A DNA stretch of 64,000 bases from Gordonia sp. ABSL11-1. GTDB lineage: Bacteria > Actinomycetota > Actinomycetes > Mycobacteriales > Mycobacteriaceae. Numbering within the stretch: position 1 is the first letter of the stretch; each line of letters opens with the position of its first letter. Made by a program: the position numbers and the translations under genes. The notes under the pieces are model-generated. The model was not told the DNA's origin and made no database searches. It was given only the letters and a program-made list of their open reading frames with translations. The stretch lies in the NCBI RefSeq assembly GCF_030315685.1, contig NZ_JASXSI010000015.1, forward strand, positions 1-64,000. The letters are read 5' to 3'. Of the stretch, positions 7,923-16,632 are shown piece by piece.

Positions 7923-9540
7923 CCTGACTTGGCTCATTTTTCGGGATTTGGCGGTTCGCGAGTCAGTGACCTGGGGTGATGGGTTCGGTGGTGGACACTA
8001 ATCGGTGGGTTCTAGGCTTGCTGGGTGGCGTTTGTGCGGACGGTGAAGACTGCGTCGGGAGCGACGGCGGTGCAGATCGTGCATTCGAATCGGCGTGGGT
8101 CACGTCAGATTGAGCACATCGGTTCAGCCCACGATGAGCGGGAGTTGGCGGCGTTGAAAGCGGCCGCGGCCGGCCGACTCGCCGCCGGTCAACTGCACCT
8201 GGATCTGGGCATCACCGCTGCCGATGGCGCCGGACCACTGCCGATCACCAGTGCTCGGATGGCAGTGCTCTGGGAGTGCCTGAACGACGTGTACATCGAA
8301 CTCGGATTCGGTGCAGCGACTAACGGCGACAGCGTGTTTCGCGATCTAGTCCTCGCCAGAATCATTGAACCGACGAGCAAACTCGACTCGCTGCGCGTGT
8401 TGGAGGAAGTCGGGGTCGCGGCTTCCTCGTATGCGACGGTCAAGCGTCGACTGCAAACCTATGCGAACGCCGGGTGGCGCAAGGCCCTGGCCGCGGTGTG
8501 CGCCGCGCATGCCGGCCTGGGCCCGACCACCTTGGTGCTCTACGACGTCACCACGCTGTACTTCGAGACTGACAAGGCCGACGGATTCCGCGAACCTGGA
8601 TTCTCCAAGGAACGCCGCCTCGAGCCACAGATCACCGTCGGCCTGTTAACTGATGCGACCGGATTTCCGTTGATGGTCGAGGCGTTCGAGGGCAACAAGG
8701 CCGAAACGCTGACGATGATGCCGACGCTGACTGCGTTCATGAAGGCCCATCAGCTCACCGACGTCACCGTGGTCGCCGATGCCGGGATGATCTCCGCAGC
8801 GAACAAGAAGGCCATCGAAGACGCCGGGCTCTCGTTCATCCTCGGCGACAAAGTCCCGACCATTCCCTACCAGATCAGCAAGTGGCACAAGAACAATCCT
8901 GGTTCGATCCCGCCGGATCGGTTGGTGTTGACCCAGCGGTCACCGGCCAACGCCAAAACCAGCTACCGCCGCGATCAGGTCGTCTACTTCCAGTACAGCG
9001 CCGACCGGGCCCGCCGCAGTCTGCGCGGAATCAACGAGCAGGTCGACAAAGCCGAGAAGGCCGTCGCCGGGAATATTCCGGTCAAACGCAACCGGTTCGT
9101 CACGCTCAAAGGTGCCGACAAGAGCGTGAATCGTCAGCTCGAGACCAAGGCCCGAACCTTGGCTGGGTGGAAGGCCTACGCCACCAATATCGATTCTCCG
9201 ACACCGCAATTCGTGATCGGTGCCTACCACCAGCTGTGGCGGATCGAGAAGAGTTTCCGCATGTCCAAATCCGATCTCGCTGCCCGGCCGATCTTCCACC
9301 ACACCGAAGACTCCATCCGGGCGCACCTGACGATCGTGTTCGCCGCCCTCGCGATCACCCGTGTCATTGAAGCCCGCACCGAATGGTCTATCAAGAAGTT
9401 CGTGACCACCGCTCGCCGTTACCGGACAATCACCATCCAAGCTGGGCCACAAACCATCACCGCTGCCGACCCGCTACCCAACGACCTTTACCAAGCCCTC
9501 AACGCGATCCGGGGTGGACACTAAATTGAGCCAAGTCAGG
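7923..9540 (+). mobile_element. IS1634-family insertion sequence, left copy
   Basis: A 1618-bp element with perfect 14-bp terminal inverted repeats: it starts CCTGACTTGGCTCA and ends TGAGCCAAGTCAGG. One transposase gene fills it. The immediate flanks (CCGCCCG on the left, CACTCAC on the right) show no short target repeat of its own, as expected for one arm of a composite transposon. Its right end cuts into an IS256-family transposase remnant. Confidence 0.93.
8025..9524 (+). CDS. IS1634-family transposase
   Basis: A 499-aa DDE transposase starting at GTG 8025. The catalytic residues are visible: Asp174 in LVLYDVTTLYFET, Asp252 in VVADAGMISAANK, and Glu408 in YHQLWRIEKSFRMSK (the YREK-like signature of the IS4/IS1634 superfamily). 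An N-terminal region with VQIVHSNRRGSRQIEHIGSA is typical of IS1634/IS1549-type transposases. The frame is intact and the protein is identical to the one encoded at 28333-29832, so both copies may be active. Confidence 0.95.
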   Translation: MAFVRTVKTASGATAVQIVHSNRRGSRQIEHIGSAHDERELAALKAAAAGRLAAGQLHLDLGITAADGAGPLPITSARMAVLWECLNDVYIELGFGAATNGDSVFRDLVLARIIEPTSKLDSLRVLEEVGVAASSYATVKRRLQTYANAGWRKALAAVCAAHAGLGPTTLVLYDVTTLYFETDKADGFREPGFSKERRLEPQITVGLLTDATGFPLMVEAFEGNKAETLTMMPTLTAFMKAHQLTDVTVVADAGMISAANKKAIEDAGLSFILGDKVPTIPYQISKWHKNNPGSIPPDRLVLTQRSPANAKTSYRRDQVVYFQYSADRARRSLRGINEQVDKAEKAVAGNIPVKRNRFVTLKGADKSVNRQLETKARTLAGWKAYATNIDSPTPQFVIGAYHQLWRIEKSFRMSKSDLAARPIFHHTEDSIRAHLTIVFAALAITRVIEARTEWSIKKFVTTARRYRTITIQAGPQTITAADPLPNDLYQALNAIRGGH

Positions 9541-9750
9541 CACTCACGATGCGGCTACTACAGCGACAACACCACCTCATCGACATCAGTCAAACGTCGT
9601 TGGCGCTTCTTCACGATCTGCGGCTCGAAGGTGCCCGCCCGATCCCGCGGCACGTCGATCTCGACCCGGCCACACGCATCGGTCAGCACCGTCTTCGACC
9701 GCGACCCGTTGCGCGAGTTGCCACAGCCACCAGAGTTTCGGTCATGACGT
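9541..9750 (-). pseudogene. IS256-family transposase remnant, cut by the left IS1634 copy
   Basis: The minus strand reads GNSRNGSRSKTVLTD, then VEIDVPRDRAGTFEPQIVKK, then RQRRLTDVDEVVLSL, the well-conserved region after the N-terminal domain of IS256-type (Mutator) transposases. It then degenerates and stops at 9558, just before the IS1634 right end at 9540. The N-terminal part upstream (to about 9880) is decayed. A related but not identical fragment lies at the other end of the cargo (26390-26675). Confidence 0.8.
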
Positions 9751-9996
9751 GACCTTCCTGCCTCCGATACACCGAGGGCGGTAAGACCACTTACACCGTT
9801 TTCACGACAGTCCCCTGTAATGCCGACGCTAAAAGAGGCTTGCTTCCGTGTGGAAGGCTTGTCGAGGAGTGCCGCCACGGTCGGCGGACCCGCTAGTGGT
9901 TCTGTGACCAGCGGTTCTTCTTCAGTTCTGTAGCGAGTTCCAAGATCGCTCCTTGTTCATGAGGAGAAGTACTGTCGTCACGCAGGAGGTGGCGAG

Positions 9997-10434
9997 TCAC
10001 GACATGGCCTTTTCATCGTCTTCCAGTCGTTTGCCTAAGTTAATCGCTTCGTAGGTTGAATAGCCAAGACCTTCGTAAAAGGCAATCACCTGGGTGTTTT
10101 CCGGCCGCACCTGAAGCTGCACTTTCGGGCAGTCAAGCGCTGCGAGCATGGATTCGGCTCGCTGCACCAGGCTCTTCCCAAGGCCGGTGGCCCGGTGCGA
10201 CTTGGCTACGGCAAGGTAATAGATCCACCCGCGATGGCCGTCATACCCGACAACTGCGCTCCCGACAACAGCGCCGTGATCCGCTTCAGCTACGAGAAAC
10301 ATTTCAGGCTGAGTTTTCGTCTTACGCTGCACGTCCTTCAATGGATCATTCCATGGTCTGGTTAGGCCGGATTCTTCCCAAAGCGCGACAATGGCTTCTT
10401 CATCCGCGCTGGCAAAGGGTCGTATATTGACCAT
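9997..10434 (-). CDS. GNAT family N-acetyltransferase, YpeA-like
   Basis: A 145-aa single-domain GNAT. It has the YpeA-type signature LTRPWNDPLKDVQRK near residue 25, then VVGYDGHRGWIYYLAV, the acetyl-CoA pyrophosphate-binding RATGLGKSL, and a C-terminal FYEGLGYSTYEAINLGKRL. GNATs move an acetyl group from acetyl-CoA to an amine; the YpeA substrate is not known to me. The gene points away from the phosphonate operon. A resistance role, like the acetyltransferase that protects phosphinothricin producers, is possible, but the sequence resembles YpeA more than Pat-type enzymes as I remember them. Confidence 0.85.
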   Translation of the reverse strand: MVNIRPFASADEEAIVALWEESGLTRPWNDPLKDVQRKTKTQPEMFLVAEADHGAVVGSAVVGYDGHRGWIYYLAVAKSHRATGLGKSLVQRAESMLAALDCPKVQLQVRPENTQVIAFYEGLGYSTYEAINLGKRLEDDEKAMS

Positions 10435-10475
10435 TTCATTCCTTTATCTTTCGAGTAATGTTCCCTCGTGCACCG

Positions 10476-10679
10476 TCATCGGGCTACAACTGCGCTGTCT
10501 TCGAGCCGCGCTTCTATGCTCTCTTCTAGGTGGGCCAGCTGGGCTCGAACCGCGGAATCGAACTCATCATCTTCACTGCCGCCGGACGCTCCAGGGCTAT
10601 CGGGTGACCGGCGATCTGCGCCCGGAGATTGCACACGTGGCGGACGGTTCTGATTGCGGCGACCGTACCGTTTACTCAT
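10476..10679 (-). CDS. Hypothetical protein, 67 aa
   Basis: A strong ribosome binding site (GGGAGGA, about eight bases before ATG 10679) fixes the start MSKRYGRRNQNRPPRVQ. The first 40 residues are basic, proline-rich and disordered; the rest (DEFDSAVRAQLAHLEESIEA) is a single acidic helix that could be a coiled coil. I know no family. It sits between the GNAT gene and the phosphonate operon on the opposite strand to the latter. Confidence 0.55.
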   Translation of the reverse strand: MSKRYGRRNQNRPPRVQSPGADRRSPDSPGASGGSEDDEFDSAVRAQLAHLEESIEARLEDSAVVAR

Positions 10680-11049
10680 GTGTTCGGTCCTCCCATCGAG
10701 ATGGCCTGGCAGACAGATGAGGTCGTCCAAGTTGACAGCCACCGACCTTGACCACACTGACCACCAAGCTCGAAGCCGTCATTGACGGCGGCCACGCTGT
10801 CCACTCCGTCATCGACGTGGACACCCTCGCACAATCTCTACGCCGTTTCTCGCCGGAGTGCCACTTCCGATAACGGTGCGACACTGCACATTAACGAACG
10901 CCGCCCTCGCGCTATCATCGATGATCCTCGAACATCACGCGCAACAAGCTAACTAGATCGCGCTGGTTTTATCCCTTTGTTCATCGCGTGTCGTCGCTAC
11001 CGTTACTTTCCAGTTGGTTTGTTCGTGAACGTGACTCGATGGGACCCCG
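10680..11049. promoter_or_regulatory. 370-bp region upstream of the phosphonate operon
   Basis: This gap must hold the promoter of the eleven-gene operon, since the gene on the left is divergent. No recognisable gene fills it. A 41-codon frame from TTG 10748 (beginning LTTLTTKLEAVIDGG, ending SPECHFR) looks protein-like but lacks a ribosome binding site and may be the remnant of a lost gene. I could not assign -35/-10 boxes with confidence. A tiny MGPR frame at 11039 ends with a 4-nt overlap onto the pepM start codon. Confidence 0.5.
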
Positions 11050-11907
11050 ATGAGCGACAAAATCCGCACTTTCCGTGAAGTCATCGAAGGCAGCAGCGCC
11101 GTCCGAGTGGCAGGTGCTCACGACGCCCTCGGGGCGGTCCTCGCACAAGAAGCAGGATTCGATGCTGTGTGGTCATCGAGCTTCGAGGTCTCGGCTGCAC
11201 GCTGCCTTCCTGACGCCAGCATTCTGACCATGACGGAGTACCTCACAGCAGCTGTCAATATACAACGGGCGCTCGATATTCCAGTCGTGGTCGACGGAGA
11301 CACCGGATACGGTGGCAACCTGAATGTCGCGCATATGGTCCGAGAGTTCGAACGGGCTGGTATTTCAGCAGTGTGCGTCGAAGACAAGCTTTTTCCGAAA
11401 ATGAACAGCTTCGTCGACTCGGGCCAGAGACTCTTGCCATCGACCGAGTTCGCGCGCAAGATTTCCACGGCCAAGAATGCGCAATCTTCGGACGAGTTCT
11501 TCGTGATCGCACGGACCGAGGCGCTCATCGCTGGCCTTGGCGTCGACGAAGCGCTTCGGCGCGCACATGCATATTCAGATGCAGGTGCAGACGCCATTCT
11601 CATTCATTCGAAGCAGAAGACGAAAGATGAAGTCCTGCTGTTTCTCGACGAATGGCGTGGCAAACTCCCTGTAGTCGTCGTGCCCACGACGTATCCAGAA
11701 TGGCACATCGACGATGCGGCCGCCGCCGGAGTGTCAGTGGTGATCTACGCCAACCAGGGCCTACGGGCGACAGTGTCATCCCTCCGGTCGACTTTCCGTT
11801 CCATATTCGAGAACGGAGAAACCACGGCACTGGAGAGCAGTATCGCACCTGTGAGTGACATCTTCGCCCTCCAGCGGCTCGCGGATTGGCAAAAACTGGA
11901 TGTCTGA
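11050..11907 (+). CDS. pepM: Phosphoenolpyruvate mutase (PepM)
   Basis: A 285-aa isocitrate-lyase-superfamily enzyme. It carries the EDKx5N signature that separates PEP mutases from other family members: Glu111-Asp112-Lys113 ... Asn119 in EDKLFPKMNS. It also has the metal-binding VDGDTGYGG loop (residues 81-89), Asp55 in the gating loop CLPDAS, and the downstream VIARTEALIAGLGVDEAL, ADAILIHSK and VVVVPTTYPEW segments that align from memory with the mussel enzyme. PepM rearranges phosphoenolpyruvate to 3-phosphonopyruvate, the entry to almost all biological phosphonates. The equilibrium lies toward PEP, so a strong pulling step must follow. The NRPS start overlaps its stop. Confidence 0.95.
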   Translation: MSDKIRTFREVIEGSSAVRVAGAHDALGAVLAQEAGFDAVWSSSFEVSAARCLPDASILTMTEYLTAAVNIQRALDIPVVVDGDTGYGGNLNVAHMVREFERAGISAVCVEDKLFPKMNSFVDSGQRLLPSTEFARKISTAKNAQSSDEFFVIARTEALIAGLGVDEALRRAHAYSDAGADAILIHSKQKTKDEVLLFLDEWRGKLPVVVVPTTYPEWHIDDAAAAGVSVVIYANQGLRATVSSLRSTFRSIFENGETTALESSIAPVSDIFALQRLADWQKLDV

Positions 11908-14900
11908 ACGACTAACGGTGTCATCGGCAGGGTCACACTCGGACATGTCAGCTCGTACACGACTTAGTCCTCCTCTATCCGGCCCGCAGTCGGCCCCCAT
12001 GCCGATCGATGTGATCGGGCAATTCTGGGAGGTCGTGAGCGGCCACGGAGATCGGCCGGCGGTCGTGACAAGGCAAGGCGTCACTACATACTCGCAACTC
12101 GGCGAACAAGTCGCAGCATTGTCTGGCGTTCTCGGCGATGCCGGGGCGACCGCGTCCGACGTTGTTGCCGTCGAACAGTCGGCGCGAGCGGAAGCGATTT
12201 CCGCTGTGCTAGCGGTGCTTCATTTGGGTGCAACGGTCGTTTTGGTGGACCCTACTGTGACTGCTCGCCGCATCGATGCGGTATTCGCGGTGACGCGTCC
12301 GTGGGGGACAATTGCTGCCTCTGACGAGGGATGGACAGTCAGGACCGGTGCCGATGCGCAAGACCGTGTTCATGAGGTCAGTTCGGCCAGCGTTGTTGTC
12401 CGCTCGGTGCCGCCAAACACGACCTCGCAGGTGGCGTACGTCAGTTTCACCTCGGGTAGTTCGGGAGAACCGAAAGCAATCCAGGGGAGTCGCTCAGGGT
12501 TGTCGCATTTCCTCGCATGGCAACGGGAACAGTTCGGGATCGGACCAGGTGATCGATTCGCTCAACTCACCAGTTGGGCATTCGATGTAGCCTGGAGAGA
12601 TGTGTTGACGCCATTGGTGGGCGGTGCTGCCGTCCACCTTCCAGCGTCGAGATCACTGACCTCGCAACGGGTACATGAGTTCCTGCATAGTGAGGACATA
12701 ACAGTTCTGCACACCGTTCCTTCACTTGCTCGCCGGTGGCTCGACAAAAATACCTCGACGGACCCGTTGCCGCATCTGCGTCTGACATTCTTCGCCGGCG
12801 AAGTTCTCGATGCAGAGATCGCTGCCCGTTGGCGTACCCGGTGGGCCCCTGATTCCGACATCATCAATTTGTACGGGCCGTCGGAGACAACGCTGGCCAA
12901 AATGTGGTACCGAGTTCCGCCCGAATCACACTCGGGAGCAATACCAGTCGGCTCCCCCTTACCCGGAACCGAAGTAGCCCTCACCGCCGAATCGGAGGTG
13001 GTCATCCGAACCCCCTTCCGCTCGGTCGGCTACCTCGGACGCGACGACACATTCGGGCGCAACCCCTACACCGACGATCCGGACGACCTGCTCTACTGGA
13101 CCGGGGACCTCGGTCACTTCGATGGTGACGGTCTACTGCATCTACATGGACGACGCGACGACCAAGTCAAGATCAACGGTGTGCGTGTGCACCTCAAAGA
13201 CGTCGAACGCGAACTCGAACACATCGACTGCGTCGATCATGCCGGTGTGATCGCAGTACGCACTACCCAAGGCTTGCTGCAACTGGTGGCCGTCGTTCGT
13301 ACCAACACTGCGACCCCGGCATCGGCAATCAAGGCGTACTTGAGTGCCCGAGTAGACCCCGCCGCCGTACCGACGGTGATCCACCTGGCAGATGAGCTCC
13401 CCTTGCTGCCGACCGGAAAACTCGACCGAGCCTCGTTGCGGACTCAGCACGAAGAACACCTACGCAGCGCTCCGACCGATACACAACGCTCCAATTCGAC
13501 ACATCCGACACCGCCGGCCGACTTTCTGGACCGAAACGAGACAACGGTGGCGGAGATATGCGCACGAGTACTGGACGCCGAGTCGATCGGGCGCGAAGAG
13601 GATTTGTTCGACCATGGTCTGGACTCGTTGGACGCGCTCGAGATTGCATCGCTCCTACAAGATCGTTTCGGTGCCGTGGTCCCGATGGGAACAGTGCTCG
13701 AGCACCGTTCCGTCCGAGCCATCGCAGAGCAGCTCGCCGGTGCAGAATCACGACTCGCCGGTGCAGAGATACGAACGGTCGTGGACACAGATGCCGCGCG
13801 CACAGCTTTGACTGCCTCTTGGAACCATCGTCACCGTCTGCGGCAAAGCGCCCACGAAGCGCGACGGGGGGTGTTCAATCCGCATCATTCGGTCCGCGCT
13901 TTCGAGATGGTGGGCCGGGTGGATCTCGCCGCCCTGGACCGCGCTTGGCAGGACTTACAAGTCCGGCACCCTGTGCTGCGCAGCGCTTTCCCTGATTGGG
14001 ACACCTGGATACCCGGACACGCTCCAGCAACTGTCATCGAGCACCTCGCAACTCGCCGCATCGACCGCGACGCTGCAGTGCACGGCGTCGCGGTCGAGCC
14101 GTTCGATGTCGTGCAAGGCCCTTTGGCTCGACTGGTCGTCATCGACATCGTTGACGACCCAGGCCGATGGGTCCTCGCATTGGTTGTCGATCATCTGGTC
14201 ACCGACGGCTGGTCCGCGTCGGTGCTTCTCCGCGACTTGGGTGCGTTGTACCGCAGGGTCGGCAGTCCTGAGGACGCGGTCTTACCGCCTGTCGAACGCG
14301 ACTTCGTCGACGTCGTCGTTCGTGAGAATGATTTTCTTGAAAGTTCGGATGGGCAGCGTTTACGCCGACGTATCGCTACCGAATGGGACTGGCCGGTTGA
14401 GCCGATACCCAGTCTTCGGTGGCCTGTGGGCAAGCGGATAGATCGGCATGAGAACAGCAACTGGCTCCATCGGATCGTTCCGCCTTCGGTCTACCAGGAC
14501 CTCGCCCCGCTGGCTTCGTCGCTCCGAATGACAAAACTGAATATTGTTCTGGCTGCCACACATTCGGCGCTGTCTGTTCTGTCCGGGCAGTCGCAGGTCG
14601 CGACCACCGTGACGGTCGCCAACCGCGGGCACCCGTCGGTGCGGGAGAGTGTGGGATGGTTCGCGAGCAAGGTCGTCGTCGACAGCTACCCGCTCGTCGA
14701 TGACGCGCGTGGGTATCTCGAGAGTGTCCGTAACTCACTTGTCAGGGCGATCGACACGAGCCGGGTGCCCTGGCCGGCTCAGATTTTCGACCACGCTGCC
14801 GAGGCGTTCGGGCACCAGGCACAGGAGCCGTTCCTGTCTTTCAACGCCACACCCCTCGGCGCCGAACGTGGTACAGACCCCAACCTTTTTCCTGGGGTGT

Positions 14901-15133
14901 TGCTGAGCGCTCTTCCAGTGCGGGTGGGGTGGCAGGACGCTGCACTGGCCACACAATGGCGGGAACTGGACGACGGCGGGCTCGCAATGTCTGTGAACTA
15001 CAAGACCGATCTGTACTCATCGTGCGACATCGACGTGTGGTGGCAGACGGTAGCGGCCGAAATCGACCGATTCGCAGCGCTCGCGACCACCACTTCCTCA
15101 ATGCAGGTCCAGACGTCGGCGGTACCGCGATGA
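11900..15133 (+). CDS. Nonribosomal peptide synthetase, A-T-C module
   Basis: A 1077-aa protein; ATG 11900 overlaps the pepM stop. Adenylation domain, residues 30-515: A3 SFTSGSSGEPKAI (from residue 182), A5 NLYGPSETT (about 323), A7 YWTGDLG, A8 DDQVKINGVRVHLKD, A10 LPTGKLDRASL (about 502). Thiolation domain: GLDSLDA, carrier Ser576. Condensation domain, residues 640-1060: DHLVTDGWS, with the second His (765), Asp769 and Gly770 intact but the first His replaced by Asp764. There is no leading C domain and no thioesterase. A likely reading: an amino acid is loaded and the trailing C domain passes it to a free amine or alcohol, possibly the phosphonate. Aligning the A4 region by eye puts Asp, Val and Arg at code positions 235, 236 and 239; specificity is unknown. 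Confidence 0.92.
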   Translation: MSERLTVSSAGSHSDMSARTRLSPPLSGPQSAPMPIDVIGQFWEVVSGHGDRPAVVTRQGVTTYSQLGEQVAALSGVLGDAGATASDVVAVEQSARAEAISAVLAVLHLGATVVLVDPTVTARRIDAVFAVTRPWGTIAASDEGWTVRTGADAQDRVHEVSSASVVVRSVPPNTTSQVAYVSFTSGSSGEPKAIQGSRSGLSHFLAWQREQFGIGPGDRFAQLTSWAFDVAWRDVLTPLVGGAAVHLPASRSLTSQRVHEFLHSEDITVLHTVPSLARRWLDKNTSTDPLPHLRLTFFAGEVLDAEIAARWRTRWAPDSDIINLYGPSETTLAKMWYRVPPESHSGAIPVGSPLPGTEVALTAESEVVIRTPFRSVGYLGRDDTFGRNPYTDDPDDLLYWTGDLGHFDGDGLLHLHGRRDDQVKINGVRVHLKDVERELEHIDCVDHAGVIAVRTTQGLLQLVAVVRTNTATPASAIKAYLSARVDPAAVPTVIHLADELPLLPTGKLDRASLRTQHEEHLRSAPTDTQRSNSTHPTPPADFLDRNETTVAEICARVLDAESIGREEDLFDHGLDSLDALEIASLLQDRFGAVVPMGTVLEHRSVRAIAEQLAGAESRLAGAEIRTVVDTDAARTALTASWNHRHRLRQSAHEARRGVFNPHHSVRAFEMVGRVDLAALDRAWQDLQVRHPVLRSAFPDWDTWIPGHAPATVIEHLATRRIDRDAAVHGVAVEPFDVVQGPLARLVVIDIVDDPGRWVLALVVDHLVTDGWSASVLLRDLGALYRRVGSPEDAVLPPVERDFVDVVVRENDFLESSDGQRLRRRIATEWDWPVEPIPSLRWPVGKRIDRHENSNWLHRIVPPSVYQDLAPLASSLRMTKLNIVLAATHSALSVLSGQSQVATTVTVANRGHPSVRESVGWFASKVVVDSYPLVDDARGYLESVRNSLVRAIDTSRVPWPAQIFDHAAEAFGHQAQEPFLSFNATPLGAERGTDPNLFPGVLLSALPVRVGWQDAALATQWRELDDGGLAMSVNYKTDLYSSCDIDVWWQTVAAEIDRFAALATTTSSMQVQTSAVPR

Positions 15134-16587
15134 GCACCGAGAGAACACACTCGACGATACAGGCTGACCCTGCGCCCTGGGAGATTCCGGCCGGACTTCG
15201 CTACGCCATCGGGACCGGAGTTTTCCTGCTCTCCTTGAACTCGTCAATGATCGCGGTCGCGATCCCGGAAATCAGAGACCATCTGGGTGGTTCCGCCTCC
15301 GGCTTGGCCTGGTTGATTTCAGGGCTGTATGTCGCGGCGGCTGTGGGGGCGCCCACCGCGGGACGGTTGGTCGATTTGTACGGCCCACGCGGGGTGTATC
15401 TGGGCGGATTGGCACTGCTGTTGGCAGGATCGCTGGCCGGGTCGTTCTCACCCGACATCACCGCTCTGACGATCAGCCGCGTCGTGATCGGACTCGGCGG
15501 TGCTGCACAGTACCCGGCGGCGATCGCCATAGTGCGTGCCTACACCTCTACGCAGAGCCGGTCAATGACCAAAGCGCTTGCGACACTGTCGATGGCAGGC
15601 CAGACCGCCGTAGCGTTTGGGCCGCCGCTGGGGGGGCTCTTGGTCAGCGGGTTCGGTTGGCGCGCGCTGTTTGTGGTCAATGTTCCTCTGGCGGCAGCGG
15701 CATGGTTGTGGGTTCGACGCACCGCACCGGCCGACAGCACCGACGACGCAGACCGCACAAGACCACAATGGTCGACGGTAATCCGGGCCATCGATCTACC
15801 AGGGTTGGCGACATTCGTCGGTGCGACGGTATCGCTGATGGTTCTGCTTTTGTCCGTCGGGCGCACGGTCGAGGCATCGACAGCGATCTGGCTGGGTGTG
15901 TCGACGGGCGCATTCGTCGTGGCCCACATCGTCTGGGAGTGGCGCAGCACCTCGCCGTTCATCGACGTACGTCTACTAGTGCGCAACACTGGATTAAGCG
16001 TGACCTATGTACGCACCACGGTGACTTACACTGCGTTCTATCTGGTGCTCTACGGACTGCCCGTGTGGCTGCAAACCGGTTACGGTCTCAGCGCAATCGC
16101 TACCGGAGCGGTAGTGTTTCCTGTCGCCGCGGTGGGCTTCGTCAGCACTGCACTCGGATCGCGGCTGATCAAACGAGCAGGAACATTGAGCAGCCTCACA
16201 GTGGGAAATGCAGCGATGACGATCGTCGGATTGCTGCTGTGGTTCGTTGTCGATGCCGATTCGGCCGTGTGGTTCCTCGTAGTCATCGCCGCCCTCCTTG
16301 GGCTTCCCAACGGATTCAACAGCATCGGCAATCAACAGTCGATGTTCGACAGCGCCGACCACGACCACATCGGGACCGCATCGGGAATCTATCGAACCTG
16401 TCAGTACATCGCGGCAGCGCTCGCCTCGGTGATACTCGAGCTTTTCCTGCGGCACAATACCGCTGTCACCGTTATCGGGGCGATAGGAGCAGCCGTCTTC
16501 GTGTGCGGCGCCGTGTTGCTGCTCACTGCTCTACCCGCCGATCGTTTCGTCACCCGCCGCCACCGAGACAAACCGTCCACGGCCTGA
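15130..16587 (+). CDS. MFS transporter, putative phosphonate exporter
   Basis: A 485-aa major facilitator with about 14 hydrophobic segments. Motif A is GRLVDLYGPRG near residue 75, and VVIGLGGAAQYPAAIAIVRAY follows. ATG 15130 overlaps the NRPS stop (ATGA), which fixes the start over longer upstream frames. The DHA2-type pattern fits a proton-driven exporter. As the only transporter in the operon it is the best candidate for product export and self-protection. The ligand is inferred from context only. Confidence 0.88.
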   Translation: MSTERTHSTIQADPAPWEIPAGLRYAIGTGVFLLSLNSSMIAVAIPEIRDHLGGSASGLAWLISGLYVAAAVGAPTAGRLVDLYGPRGVYLGGLALLLAGSLAGSFSPDITALTISRVVIGLGGAAQYPAAIAIVRAYTSTQSRSMTKALATLSMAGQTAVAFGPPLGGLLVSGFGWRALFVVNVPLAAAAWLWVRRTAPADSTDDADRTRPQWSTVIRAIDLPGLATFVGATVSLMVLLLSVGRTVEASTAIWLGVSTGAFVVAHIVWEWRSTSPFIDVRLLVRNTGLSVTYVRTTVTYTAFYLVLYGLPVWLQTGYGLSAIATGAVVFPVAAVGFVSTALGSRLIKRAGTLSSLTVGNAAMTIVGLLLWFVVDADSAVWFLVVIAALLGLPNGFNSIGNQQSMFDSADHDHIGTASGIYRTCQYIAAALASVILELFLRHNTAVTVIGAIGAAVFVCGAVLLLTALPADRFVTRRHRDKPSTA

Positions 16588-16632
16588 AAAATTGGTCGAG
16601 GCAACGACTTCGCACCCAAAGATAGGGATCTG

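Noticed and set aside
7923..9540. Two independent IS insertions at 7923 and 28231 rather than one composite transposon
   Set aside because: Each IS alone lacks any flanking repeat, whereas the outer flanks of the pair share a 352-bp direct repeat at the exact IS ends.
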